Source: Collinsella aerofaciens (lineage in GTDB: Bacteria; Actinomycetota; Coriobacteriia; Coriobacteriales; Coriobacteriaceae). Taken from it: a DNA stretch of 64,000 nucleotides. The translations under genes were made by a program, and so were the position numbers. Numbering within the stretch: position 1 is the stretch's first letter; each line of letters opens with the position of its first letter. Below the pieces are notes generated by a model. The model was not told the DNA's origin and ran no database searches. It was given only the letters and a program-made list of their open reading frames with translations. This document shows positions 1-7,241 of the stretch, in pieces. Location of the stretch: contig NZ_CABJFS010000004.1 in NCBI RefSeq assembly GCF_902364945.1, forward strand, positions 171,284 through 235,283, given 5' to 3'.

Positions 1-2
1 CT

Positions 3-1028
3 AAGAAACTAGTGAACGAATGGCGCGATTATGAGGAAGAGCTAAGTAAGCGAGACATTCAATACACCACGGTTGAGAAGGCCATTCGTGATTACGTTGA
101 AGGTCAATATGCTCTTGGGCAAATCGACACAGTCACTTACCAAAGAAATATCAGACAAGGCGAATATGCGATATTCCCCTACATAGGAGAAGAGAACTTC
201 TATGAGATTACGTCTGAAACCTTACAAAATTGGATTAATGCTTTAGCAAAACGATATGCCATGAGTTCAGTTCAGGGCTTCTACGCTATTTTCAACAAAG
301 CGTATAAATCCGCATTTCATCAAGGCAAGATAGTCAAAGATGCTAGAGCTGGTTTGATTATGCCAAGAAATACTAGTAAGCATAAAATCGCTTATCTCGA
401 TAGCGAAGGTCTTAACAAGCTCTATTCGCTAATTGACGGTGGCGAGATAATAGGCGCTAGGAATAATAACCTCTATATTCCTATCTGCCTTGCGCTATAC
501 GGTGGTTTGCGTGCTGGTGAGGTATGTGCTTTAAGGTGGAATGATATTAATCTAGCGACAAACAATATCTATATCACTAAAGCAGAGAAGCAGATTAAAG
601 ATAAAGAAGGCAAAAATGTAGTAGTTGAAGGCGATACAAAGACCTATTCAAGAAGAACAGTACCGATGATGCCGCAGCTTAGAGATGCTCTGATAGCTGA
701 GCAAAGACAGAGTAGGCCAAACGATAAGGACTATGTTTGCCATTGGAGAAATCCTAGGTATTTGGGCAGTGCTTTTCAAAAATGGTCAAGCCGCAATAAG
801 CTAGATAGCGTCTTAGGAAAACCAATTACGTTTCATGGCCTTCGGCACACTTTCGCTACCCTTGGCGTTAAAAGCAAGATGGATATTAAATCGTTAGCAT
901 CTATCCTTGGTCATAAAGATGCGGCAATGACGCTGAACATCTACGCAAGCGATGATGAACAGGCCAAGCAGATTAATATTCAGAACTTGGGTAATCTGTT
1001 TGCGGAAAAACAGGATAGTGATTTCTAA
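3..1028 (+). CDS. Tyrosine recombinase/integrase, 5' end possibly outside window
   Basis: A site-specific recombinase that would integrate and excise the surrounding element. The frame is open to the left edge; a GTG at 12 is the first candidate start, and numbering here is from it. The catalytic set is complete: Arg167 in GGLRAGE, His275 and Arg278 in HGLRHT, His301 in LGHKD, and the nucleophile Tyr311 in LNIYA. The first ~110 residues look like the SAM-like core-binding domain. Family members usually carry an extra N-terminal arm-binding domain, so part of the protein is probably missing. The next gene overlaps its stop codon (TAATG). Confidence 0.92.
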   Translation, partial: KKLVNEWRDYEEELSKRDIQYTTVEKAIRDYVEGQYALGQIDTVTYQRNIRQGEYAIFPYIGEENFYEITSETLQNWINALAKRYAMSSVQGFYAIFNKAYKSAFHQGKIVKDARAGLIMPRNTSKHKIAYLDSEGLNKLYSLIDGGEIIGARNNNLYIPICLALYGGLRAGEVCALRWNDINLATNNIYITKAEKQIKDKEGKNVVVEGDTKTYSRRTVPMMPQLRDALIAEQRQSRPNDKDYVCHWRNPRYLGSAFQKWSSRNKLDSVLGKPITFHGLRHTFATLGVKSKMDIKSLASILGHKDAAMTLNIYASDDEQAKQINIQNLGNLFAEKQDSDF

Positions 1029-1606
1029 TGCAGCTGAGTGAGCTTTGGGATTACCAATCTAAGGTAATTCAATACAAGGAGTACATGAAAAATAAGATTT
1101 CATTAGAAGAAAAGTTTAACCCTGAGATGCTGTTTTCGGCTGAAGAGGGTGCTTACATAGAGTTAAACAGGCTTCAAAAGCAAATGAACAGGGATGGAGG
1201 ACAGGAGCCAAGCACAGGTGATTTGCTGTGTGTCGTAGAAGCGGAGACGCTTATTGAAATTGATAAAGGTCTACTTCTAAACGATGTAGAAAACTACGTA
1301 GGGCCGCAATTCTTTTTTTGGAATCGGATTCTAGACAGAATTGAAGGAGAATCCTACGTAGAGTTCTTCCATTTAGTTATCGTTCCAGCCTTTACGTTCC
1401 TGCTCTTAGAGATTCCAGAGTATATGCCAAATTTCTTCGATGAATCCAATTGTCTAGTCGATAGGGAGTGGGCAACGGAGTGCCTTACTTACGCCTATCA
1501 ACTGTTGAATACTCAAGATAAAGAGCGAATTGAGGTAAGAGACAGGTTTCGCGAACTACTATGGACAGAGGATTACGCTAGGAATCTATTCAAATATATT
1601 CAATAG
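1028..1606 (+). CDS. Hypothetical protein translationally coupled to the integrase
   Basis: A 192-residue acidic protein of unknown function. Its ATG overlaps the integrase stop codon by one base, so it is probably co-translated with it. Residues ~95-130 are aromatic and hydrophobic (FFFWNRIL, FFHLVIVPAFTFLLLEI) and could be a buried helix or a membrane segment; the rest is charged and soluble-looking. No motif I recognise. Position and coupling suggest an accessory role in recombination or element maintenance, which is inference only. Codon use matches the rest of the element. Confidence 0.7.
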   Translation: MQLSELWDYQSKVIQYKEYMKNKISLEEKFNPEMLFSAEEGAYIELNRLQKQMNRDGGQEPSTGDLLCVVEAETLIEIDKGLLLNDVENYVGPQFFFWNRILDRIEGESYVEFFHLVIVPAFTFLLLEIPEYMPNFFDESNCLVDREWATECLTYAYQLLNTQDKERIEVRDRFRELLWTEDYARNLFKYIQ

Positions 1607-1616
1607 CCATAGAGGT

Positions 1617-2180
1617 CTAGTTTTCCCTAGATGCCTCAATAGCCCTATAGACAGTGGCCCTACTCAAACCGACAGCCGCACAGATTTCTGCAATGGACAT
1701 TTCGCCTTTTCGATAAAGCTCTACGGCACGCTCCTTTGCGGCATTGCTTGCCTTGGGCCTACCCATCTTCTTACCTGCTGCCTTAGCAGCCTCATAGCCC
1801 TCGCGCTGGGTTTCCCTGATTATTTCACGCTGGAATTGCGCTACAGCGGCACTAACGGTAAAGAAAAAACGACCTTGCGGCGTTGAGGTATCAATCTGTT
1901 CCTTGATTGAGTAGAGGTTTACGCCCTCAGCCTCAAATCTGTTAGACAAATCGAGAAGCTGCTTAGTGGAACGTGCCAACCTGTCGAAAGATAGGATAAC
2001 GACAGTATCATCTTTGCGGAGTCGCGAGAGCATATCGTCTAGAGCTGGACGCTCTGCTTTTGCTCCTGAGATTTTATCGCAAAAGATGTTCTTGTCCTCA
2101 ACGCCTGCCTTGTGTAAGGCTTCAATCTGCCTATCAAGATTCTGCTCGATGGTGGAAACTCTAGCGTATCCAAATTTCAT
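1617..2180 (-). CDS. Serine recombinase of the resolvase/invertase family
   Basis: A small serine recombinase of 187 residues, the usual length for Tn3/gamma-delta resolvases and Hin/Pin invertases. The N-terminus reads MKFGYARVST, placing the nucleophile serine at residue 9; the conserved arginines follow around SFDRLARST (~65-73). The long E helix runs through QREIIRETQREG, and a C-terminal helix-turn-helix (SIAEICAAVGLSRATVYRAI) binds DNA. The gene reads away from a palindromic region at 2206-2336 that looks like its own res site. Expected roles are resolving multimers or cointegrates, or inverting DNA. Confidence 0.93.
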   Translation of the reverse strand: MKFGYARVSTIEQNLDRQIEALHKAGVEDKNIFCDKISGAKAERPALDDMLSRLRKDDTVVILSFDRLARSTKQLLDLSNRFEAEGVNLYSIKEQIDTSTPQGRFFFTVSAAVAQFQREIIRETQREGYEAAKAAGKKMGRPKASNAAKERAVELYRKGEMSIAEICAAVGLSRATVYRAIEASREN

Positions 2181-2205
2181 TTTGCTAATCTCCCGTCTAG
2201 ATAGC

Positions 2206-2336
2206 GTCTCAATAATTCAAATTATAGAATATTGAGATACTAAATAAAGAGACGAGTTTTGAGAATTTCATTAGCAGGTATTTTAACGTTATCTTAGTGT
2301 CTCAATGCGCTGTATCAAAAAGTATGCTGCTGAGAC
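2206..2336. other. Candidate res site (resolvase binding and crossover region)
   Basis: Two imperfect palindromes share the same half-site. The first (2206-2240) begins GTCTCAATA and ends TATTGAGATAC. The second (2299-2336) begins GTCTCAATGCG and ends TGAGAC. Between them lies a degenerate half-site around GAGACGAG (2249-2256). Several spaced inverted repeats just upstream of a serine-resolvase gene match the known layout of res sites. The sub-site assignment is inference. Confidence 0.55.
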
Positions 2337-2448
2337 GGTGCTAAAGCGTTAGGACATTTTTCTAAAACGTGGGCAAAAATCTGTAATTCGTACAGTCTAT
2401 TTTTCAAATAGAGATAGAAGAAATCATTTCTATTGAAAGGAGACTGAT

Positions 2449-2754
2449 ATGGCAAAAGATACGAAAGTAACCATTCGTATTTCTGAGGAAAAGAAAAAAC
2501 TCTGGGAAGATTACTGCGATGCTCATGGAAAGGGCTTAACGCTTACAGGTCTAATTGAATTAGCTGTAGACGATAGGGTAACTAACGTAATTGAGTTCAA
2601 AGATAGGGCCGCAGGAACGGGTCTTTACTGGATTCTTAAACCTAATGGCGAATATCGCAAGCAATACGATTCTAGAGTTGAGCGTTTAGGCCGCATGGAA
2701 ATCGAACGCCTGAACACCCATAAGCAGAATATCTTAAACGGCATTTACGACTAG
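2449..2754 (+). CDS. Small RHH-like DNA-binding protein
   Basis: A 101-residue protein with a strong ribosome site (AAAGGAG) ahead of ATG. The N-terminus KVTIRISEEKKKLWEDYCDAHG has the strand-then-helix pattern of ribbon-helix-helix (MetJ/Arc) proteins, followed by a second helix (LTGLIELAVDD). The C-terminal half is charged, with no motif I know. Its stop overlaps the GTG of the replication gene (TAGTG), so the two are coupled. A plausible role is copy control or autoregulation of the rep operon, by analogy with CopG-type proteins on plasmids; nothing in the sequence proves this. Confidence 0.65.
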   Translation: MAKDTKVTIRISEEKKKLWEDYCDAHGKGLTLTGLIELAVDDRVTNVIEFKDRAAGTGLYWILKPNGEYRKQYDSRVERLGRMEIERLNTHKQNILNGIYD

Positions 2755-5306
2755 TGCTGTTCTGCTATTCAGTAGATGCACTTAGTAAAAAGCCAAGTAA
2801 TCCCAGTCCGTATCAAAGGAAAGAGAACTATCGACAAGACGATTTATCAATTGAAGATATAGCTAGACTTTGCGGCACTGGGCATTGTTGGCGTGCTGGT
2901 ATCTACGATTTGAATAATGGCACGTTCAAGAAGAAGGACGCTCAGGCCGCACAGTTGATAGCACTTGATTTTGATAAGGTCGAGACAAGCCCATACGAAG
3001 CAATAGAATATGCGGCGAACGTTGGTCTACCTGTTTCATTCTGGTATCCGAGCTTTTCAATGAATCCCGAAACTCTGAAAAAAGAAGCAAAAAGTGCGGA
3101 TTCCACCTGTGTACTTATAAGTAATCTATTAAGTACACAGGTGCAAAACGGCGATTTTGGGTCTAAAAACGGAGTATATAAAGACGGTTGGAATTACCGC
3201 ATAGTTTGGTGCCTTAAACGTCAAATCAAACCTCGTGAATATGAAAGCATCTACAAAGCGCTTCTAGGGCTGTTTGGCAAGTTCGCTCCTGATAGAGCCA
3301 CAAAAGACTGCTCAAGGCTCTGGTATGGCGGCAAACTGGGCTATGAGGTAATTAGCCAAGAGCCACTTGATACGGCTCTTATTGGGCGCATGATGGCCTT
3401 AGATAAGGTTTCTTCTGGTACTGAGCCTAACAAGGCAATGAGGCAAAAGAAGAACTTCATACCTGAGTATGCGGATATGCCAACGCCTGATGCCGTGCAG
3501 GTCAATGAGGGCTGGTACCGCAAACTTCAGGGCCGTTGTAATTTATGGGACAGATGGACTAAGGGCGATTACCTCGATTACAACGAACGCCTTGCACTAT
3601 TCAGCAACCTTCGATTCCTTAGATACAGCGACAAGAATAGGTTTGTCGTTCAGGATGTTTTAAAGTTCTTCGTTCCCGAGACGTATGAAGGTCATACCTG
3701 CGATGAAGGACAGATTAGGCAGAAATTCAGAGATAGCAGTCTAAAGCCTTGTCCGATTGTCAAAGGGCCTTTAGGCGTACCGCAAACAATCCCAGAGTTT
3801 CTTTCTCAAAACATAGATATTCCAATAGTTCCTAATCTAAGCAAGGTTCCTTTAGAGAACTTAGATAAGTGGATGGACGAACATGTACCGCAGTTTCTAG
3901 ATGATAGAGACGCTGGTATTAAGATTCTTAAGTCACAAACAGCTTCGGGAAAGACCGAGCGAATAATCAACTATCTTCTTACTAAGGTTAAACTTGAAAA
4001 GACCAAGGTGATTTATGCGGCACCCAAGCATTCAAATCTAGAAGAGGTCGAGACGCGCTTATTCAACAAGGCAACCTTTAATCAGAAAGCATTAATTCAT
4101 CGTTGCCCGCAAAAAGAAGTTACTCAATCTGATTTGCTATATCTACAATTGGGTCTACCCGCAAAAACAAGAAGCGCAAAGAGAAAAGGCTTCATAGATA
4201 AGTTATTCAGCCCCGATGAAAAGGGGCTGTTTCTATTAACTCACAGCCTGCTAACAAATCTAAGTAACTTGAATGCGGATTTGATTATCGTAGACGAAGA
4301 AATTGATTCGAGCTTAATCAAAGAGACGAAACTAGGCCTAACCAACCTAGCAACGACAATTCCTTTTCTAGATTTACAAACATCCCAAGAGCTTACTCAA
4401 TTCATTAATGATGTAAAAGATAGAAAGCGTGACGAAGGTTTAGATATTGACCTAACCATCTTACGAGAGAGAGTAGCGCCGCAAGTAGAAGAGCGGCTAG
4501 ATAGTTACATTCAGTCAACGCAAACAAGCTCAATAGCAGTCGGTCTATTTGAGTGTTACAAGACAGACGGCAGGCTTTCGAAAGACAATGCGGGAAATAA
4601 TTGCGTGCGAATGGTTCGCAAAAGTACGTTAATTGGCGATGCCAAGTTAAACGGTATTCCCGTTAGGGTATTCACTGCAACGCCTTTAACCAAACGAACT
4701 GAAATGTACTACGGAGTAGAGATTGAGGTCATTGAAGCGCCGCTTGCAGAGAATAAAGGCAAGATTGTGCAATTCTGCGGCCTTAGTGGTGCTAGAGGGA
4801 TGCACAATGACAACTTTCCCAAACTTGCGCAGTACATAAAGGAAAAGTTGCCGCAGGAAATAATAGATAAATCAATTCTGATTACCTTCAAGGGCAGTAA
4901 AGAGGAAGTTGATTTTTGGCAGAGCCAAGGATTCAACGTGGCGGAGAACAAAGGGAATCAAATACACCTGCTAAACAATAGCGGTCTAGATTGCTTTAAG
5001 GGTAAATCACTGATAATCGCGGGTAAGTCAGATTTGCCTCAACAAGCCTATCAAGACTACTACGATGATTGCCATGAATCGCCGCAGGAACTTACGAGGC
5101 AGAATCAGGTTATAGAGCTTAACGGCGTGCGGCAATCTCTATACCTCTTTGAGGATGAAGAGATGCGTAAGCTACAACTTCAAAACATCCAATCTGATAC
5201 AGAGCAGTCCGCAGGACGCGCTAGGGCGTTACGCGAAGAAGGTGTAACGGTCTATCTCTTTAGCAATCTGGTAATTAGGGATGCGGATGAAGTTATAGAT
5301 AGGTAG
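2754..5306 (+). CDS. Replication protein: primase-polymerase-like domain plus SF2-like helicase
   Basis: An 850-residue protein starting at GTG that overlaps the upstream stop. The N-terminal third resembles archaeo-eukaryotic primases: an acidic LDFDK pair at residues 72-74, then YRIVW, and DCSRLWYGGK near 182-191. The second half has an ATPase core: SQTASGKT (P-loop, ~393-400), LIIVDEE (Walker B, ~509-515) and FTATP (~640). A late EQSAGRARAL stretch resembles the arginine-rich motif VI. Together this suggests the element's replication initiator. Primase assignment is less certain than helicase. A perfect inverted repeat lies inside the gene at 3104-3143. Confidence 0.8.
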   Translation: MLFCYSVDALSKKPSNPSPYQRKENYRQDDLSIEDIARLCGTGHCWRAGIYDLNNGTFKKKDAQAAQLIALDFDKVETSPYEAIEYAANVGLPVSFWYPSFSMNPETLKKEAKSADSTCVLISNLLSTQVQNGDFGSKNGVYKDGWNYRIVWCLKRQIKPREYESIYKALLGLFGKFAPDRATKDCSRLWYGGKLGYEVISQEPLDTALIGRMMALDKVSSGTEPNKAMRQKKNFIPEYADMPTPDAVQVNEGWYRKLQGRCNLWDRWTKGDYLDYNERLALFSNLRFLRYSDKNRFVVQDVLKFFVPETYEGHTCDEGQIRQKFRDSSLKPCPIVKGPLGVPQTIPEFLSQNIDIPIVPNLSKVPLENLDKWMDEHVPQFLDDRDAGIKILKSQTASGKTERIINYLLTKVKLEKTKVIYAAPKHSNLEEVETRLFNKATFNQKALIHRCPQKEVTQSDLLYLQLGLPAKTRSAKRKGFIDKLFSPDEKGLFLLTHSLLTNLSNLNADLIIVDEEIDSSLIKETKLGLTNLATTIPFLDLQTSQELTQFINDVKDRKRDEGLDIDLTILRERVAPQVEERLDSYIQSTQTSSIAVGLFECYKTDGRLSKDNAGNNCVRMVRKSTLIGDAKLNGIPVRVFTATPLTKRTEMYYGVEIEVIEAPLAENKGKIVQFCGLSGARGMHNDNFPKLAQYIKEKLPQEIIDKSILITFKGSKEEVDFWQSQGFNVAENKGNQIHLLNNSGLDCFKGKSLIIAGKSDLPQQAYQDYYDDCHESPQELTRQNQVIELNGVRQSLYLFEDEEMRKLQLQNIQSDTEQSAGRARALREEGVTVYLFSNLVIRDADEVIDR
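3104..3143. repeat. Perfect 14-bp inverted repeat inside the replication gene
   Basis: The left arm CACCTGTGTACTTA (3104-3117) and the right arm TAAGTACACAGGTG (3130-3143) are exact reverse complements around a 12-base spacer. The repeat lies in the primase-like part of the coding sequence and stays in frame. It could be an origin or nicking/hairpin site, or a small palindromic insertion. Confidence 0.7.
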
Positions 5307-5327
5307 AGAATAGGGGCGGGGTATGTT

Positions 5328-5362
5328 ACGGGATTCTCCAAAACGGTTTGATTAAATCCCGT
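5328..5362. repeat. Short inverted repeat after the replication gene
   Basis: ACGGGATT (5328-5335) pairs with AATCCCGT (5355-5362) across 19 bases, in the 120-bp gap between the replication gene and the next ORF. There is no T-run, so a terminator is not convincing; it may be an operator or origin element. Confidence 0.35.
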
Positions 5363-5426
5363 CCACCCGCTCAACTTACCGACCAAAAGCAATTATTGAA
5401 TTACCGAAAAACGAATAGAGGTATCT

Positions 5427-5837
5427 ATGAATGTAACTAAGTGTTATGCCCTTTGGTACACAGGGGATGGGCTTCACAGGGTACTTAATGCGGCAAAGCA
5501 AGAAGCAGTCATTACAGATGCATACAACCTGCTTGGCAACGGCACAGTAACAGGTAAGCAAATGGCTGAGCGTCTTTTAGACAATCTAGAGTTTGATACC
5601 AAACAGCAAGAACGTTACGCAATGCAAATACGGGACAAAGGCACTCTAGAAGCAACCAAGGCAACCAGCAGAGAGATAGATAAAGTTCACAGGCTTCTGG
5701 GTGATGAAATTCGCAGTAAATGGGATAAACCCATTATTAGCGATGAGCAACTAGAGAACGCCTTGTACTTAGACGCAATACAAGACGAACTACCAGATAT
5801 TAAAAATAAGATACCGATTGAATTGAAATGCGGCTAG
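5427..5837 (+). CDS. Hypothetical protein of the element
   Basis: A 136-residue protein with no family I recognise, preceded by GAGGTATCT as a ribosome site. The N-terminus is aromatic (CYALWYTGDGLHRVL). The remainder is charged and helical, for example LDNLEFDTKQQERYAMQIRDKG, then a lysine/aspartate-rich end. It follows the replication gene on the same strand after 120 bp and precedes a strong palindrome, so it may close the replication transcript. Base composition is that of the element. Confidence 0.6.
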   Translation: MNVTKCYALWYTGDGLHRVLNAAKQEAVITDAYNLLGNGTVTGKQMAERLLDNLEFDTKQQERYAMQIRDKGTLEATKATSREIDKVHRLLGDEIRSKWDKPIISDEQLENALYLDAIQDELPDIKNKIPIELKCG

Positions 5838-5847
5838 AAATGACTAC

Positions 5848-5892
5848 ACCTCATTAGCTGAAGCACGCATTGTGCACCAACTAATGAGGTGA
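5848..5892. repeat. 11-bp perfect inverted repeat with a nested hairpin
   Basis: CACCTCATTAG (5848-5858) and CTAATGAGGTG (5882-5892) form an 11-bp stem. Its loop contains a second small stem, GCAC/GTGC. It sits between convergent genes, but there is no T-run on either side. It may be a Rho-independent-like end signal or a replication structure. Confidence 0.5.
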
Positions 5893-5928
5893 TAGATAGT
5901 GGCGAATTCTGTAATACGGAAGAGAAAG

Positions 5929-6372
5929 TTATTCTTTTGAGTATTCCATTCTGGTCTTATCAAAATTGCTTCCATTGAGCATGAAGTTTTTTAAATCATC
6001 CTCTGTTTTAAAAGCATAGAAATGTTTGTTGCTGACCATCGCATAGCGAAATTTGAAAAAGTACTTTGAGTTATGAGTTACCAATCTATAAACGTGGAAC
6101 TTTTCGCCGCTTACGGTGTATCCTTTGTCAAAGCATTTTTCCCAACGATAAGTTGAACCTAGATAGGATTCTGTTCCGCTTTTCTTATAGATAAAGGTTC
6201 CATCAGAGTTAAATTTTAAATCACGTCTATCGCTTTCTTGCACGCTAGACGGATTATCTAGTTTCCAAGTTCCTACAATCGGCTCTTTGTTGAATAGTAG
6301 GTAACAGCTGAAAACGATAATCAAACAAACCAGTGCGAGGCAAATCGGCTTGATTAGTTTCTTGCTTTTCAT
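5929..6372 (-). CDS. Membrane-anchored small protein with lipocalin-like repeat
   Basis: A 147-residue protein. Residues 1-6 are basic (MKSKKL), followed by one hydrophobic segment to about residue 27 (ICLALVCLIIVFSCYLLF), so it is anchored in the membrane with the remainder outside. The segment contains SC but no proper lipobox. After it comes VGTWKLDN and later FNSDGTFIYKK, the opening strands seen in small beta-barrel lipocalin-like domains of unknown function. It stands alone on the minus strand within the element; cargo of unknown role. Confidence 0.6.
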   Translation of the reverse strand: MKSKKLIKPICLALVCLIIVFSCYLLFNKEPIVGTWKLDNPSSVQESDRRDLKFNSDGTFIYKKSGTESYLGSTYRWEKCFDKGYTVSGEKFHVYRLVTHNSKYFFKFRYAMVSNKHFYAFKTEDDLKNFMLNGSNFDKTRMEYSKE

Positions 6373-6505
6373 CTATAGCGCCTTTCAATTAATGAAATTA
6401 GCCTTTCTTGCTGTAGAGAATAACGCTCATTTCTGTTTTCTATCTAATGAAATGAGTTTATTATTTTCCTTGAGTTTAGCCCTTTGTCGCTAGAAAGGTT
6501 GAATT

Positions 6506-7069
6506 ATGGCTGTCGCAAAGGATAAGAAGCCTAAAAAGCCCGAGATTAAGTATCAAGCTACGATTCATAAGAAATATGCCGAGTTTATTGATAAAGAAGC
6601 CAAGGCAGAAGCGAATAAGGCTCTTGAAGTCCTTAAAAAGACTCACCCTAATGTTCAGCTTGCCTTTAAGCCCAGTCCTTTGGCTGAAGTACTAACTAAG
6701 ACCAACCTTGATATTTGTAAGGCCCTGTTTGTTGACTCTGAAGAATCGGGTGCCTTTAGTTTCAATAAGCCGCGCTCTAAGACTGTTGAACAGACCGTTA
6801 GGGCAAATCTGATTGCTTATAACAATGCTAAGACCGCTCTTGAAGAAGAGGCTTTCGATGATTACAAGTATGTCTACATAACTATCGTAGATGCCCTCGA
6901 AGTCTATTTCTCCATTGCCGCAGAAAGTGCGTTGAGGGAATACTTCACGGGCTACGCTGAGTTTGCCGATAACTATACAAAAGAGGAAGAGAAGAAACAG
7001 GCCGAAAAGTCTGTGAAGAGGCGCAAGACAGAGGAAGAGAAGAAGCAGGGCAAGGATGCGGAGAAGTAG
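6506..7069 (+). CDS. Charged hypothetical protein with Lys/Glu-rich tail
   Basis: A 187-residue protein with good initiation context (AGAAAGGTTGAATT ahead of ATG). The first 20 residues are lysine-rich (KDKKPKKPEIKYQ). The middle (residues ~40-150) is a mostly helical soluble domain. The last 30 residues are almost all K, E and R, as in nucleic-acid-binding or coiled tails. No family recognised. It is the last gene of the element before a strong terminator. Its codon use is more G/T-ending than its neighbours, but it is still unlike the backbone. Confidence 0.6.
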   Translation: MAVAKDKKPKKPEIKYQATIHKKYAEFIDKEAKAEANKALEVLKKTHPNVQLAFKPSPLAEVLTKTNLDICKALFVDSEESGAFSFNKPRSKTVEQTVRANLIAYNNAKTALEEEAFDDYKYVYITIVDALEVYFSIAAESALREYFTGYAEFADNYTKEEEKKQAEKSVKRRKTEEEKKQGKDAEK

Positions 7070-7117
7070 CGTAAGGCTCTTCGGCTGAATTTATAGGGCA
7101 ATGCGGCCCTGTATTAT

Positions 7118-7149
7118 GGGGGTGCGGGAAACCGCATCCCCTTCTTTTT
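7118..7149 (+). terminator. Intrinsic terminator closing the element
   Basis: GGGGGTGCGG pairs with CCGCATCCCC around a short A-rich loop, with one G-U pair. It is followed at once by TTCTTTTT. It ends the transcript of the lysine-rich protein. Confidence 0.85.
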
Positions 7150-7177
7150 GTAGAAGTTCATTTGAACTTTTTTCTAC
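7150..7177. repeat. Palindrome at the element/backbone junction
   Basis: AAGTTCA-TT-TGAACTT, flanked by GTAGA and TCTAC, forms a 28-base hairpin directly before the GC-rich backbone. Its position makes it a candidate for part of the attachment site, or for an operator. Nothing in the window can confirm either. Confidence 0.35.
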
Positions 7178-7241
7178 AAAACGTTTCTACTGTTTATGTA
7201 CACGATAGCGATTTCGCAGGTGAGAAAGGTAAAATAGGACA

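Larger units (their letters stand above)
1..7200. mobile_element. AT-rich integrative element, left part cut off by the window edge
   Basis: The first ~7.2 kb is visibly richer in A/T and in A/T-ending codons than everything from 7242 on. It contains a tyrosine integrase, a serine resolvase with a palindromic res-like region, an RHH-like protein, a primase/helicase replication protein and several unknown small genes. This mix fits an integrated plasmid or ICE-like element. The right boundary is inferred from the composition change between the terminator at 7118-7149 and the ettA start at 7242. No attachment-site duplication can be shown because the other end lies outside the window. Confidence 0.75.

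Noticed and set aside
6506..7069. Lysine-rich protein as a histone-like DNA-bending protein
   Set aside because: Only the ends are lysine-rich; the central region has no HU or H1-type pattern.
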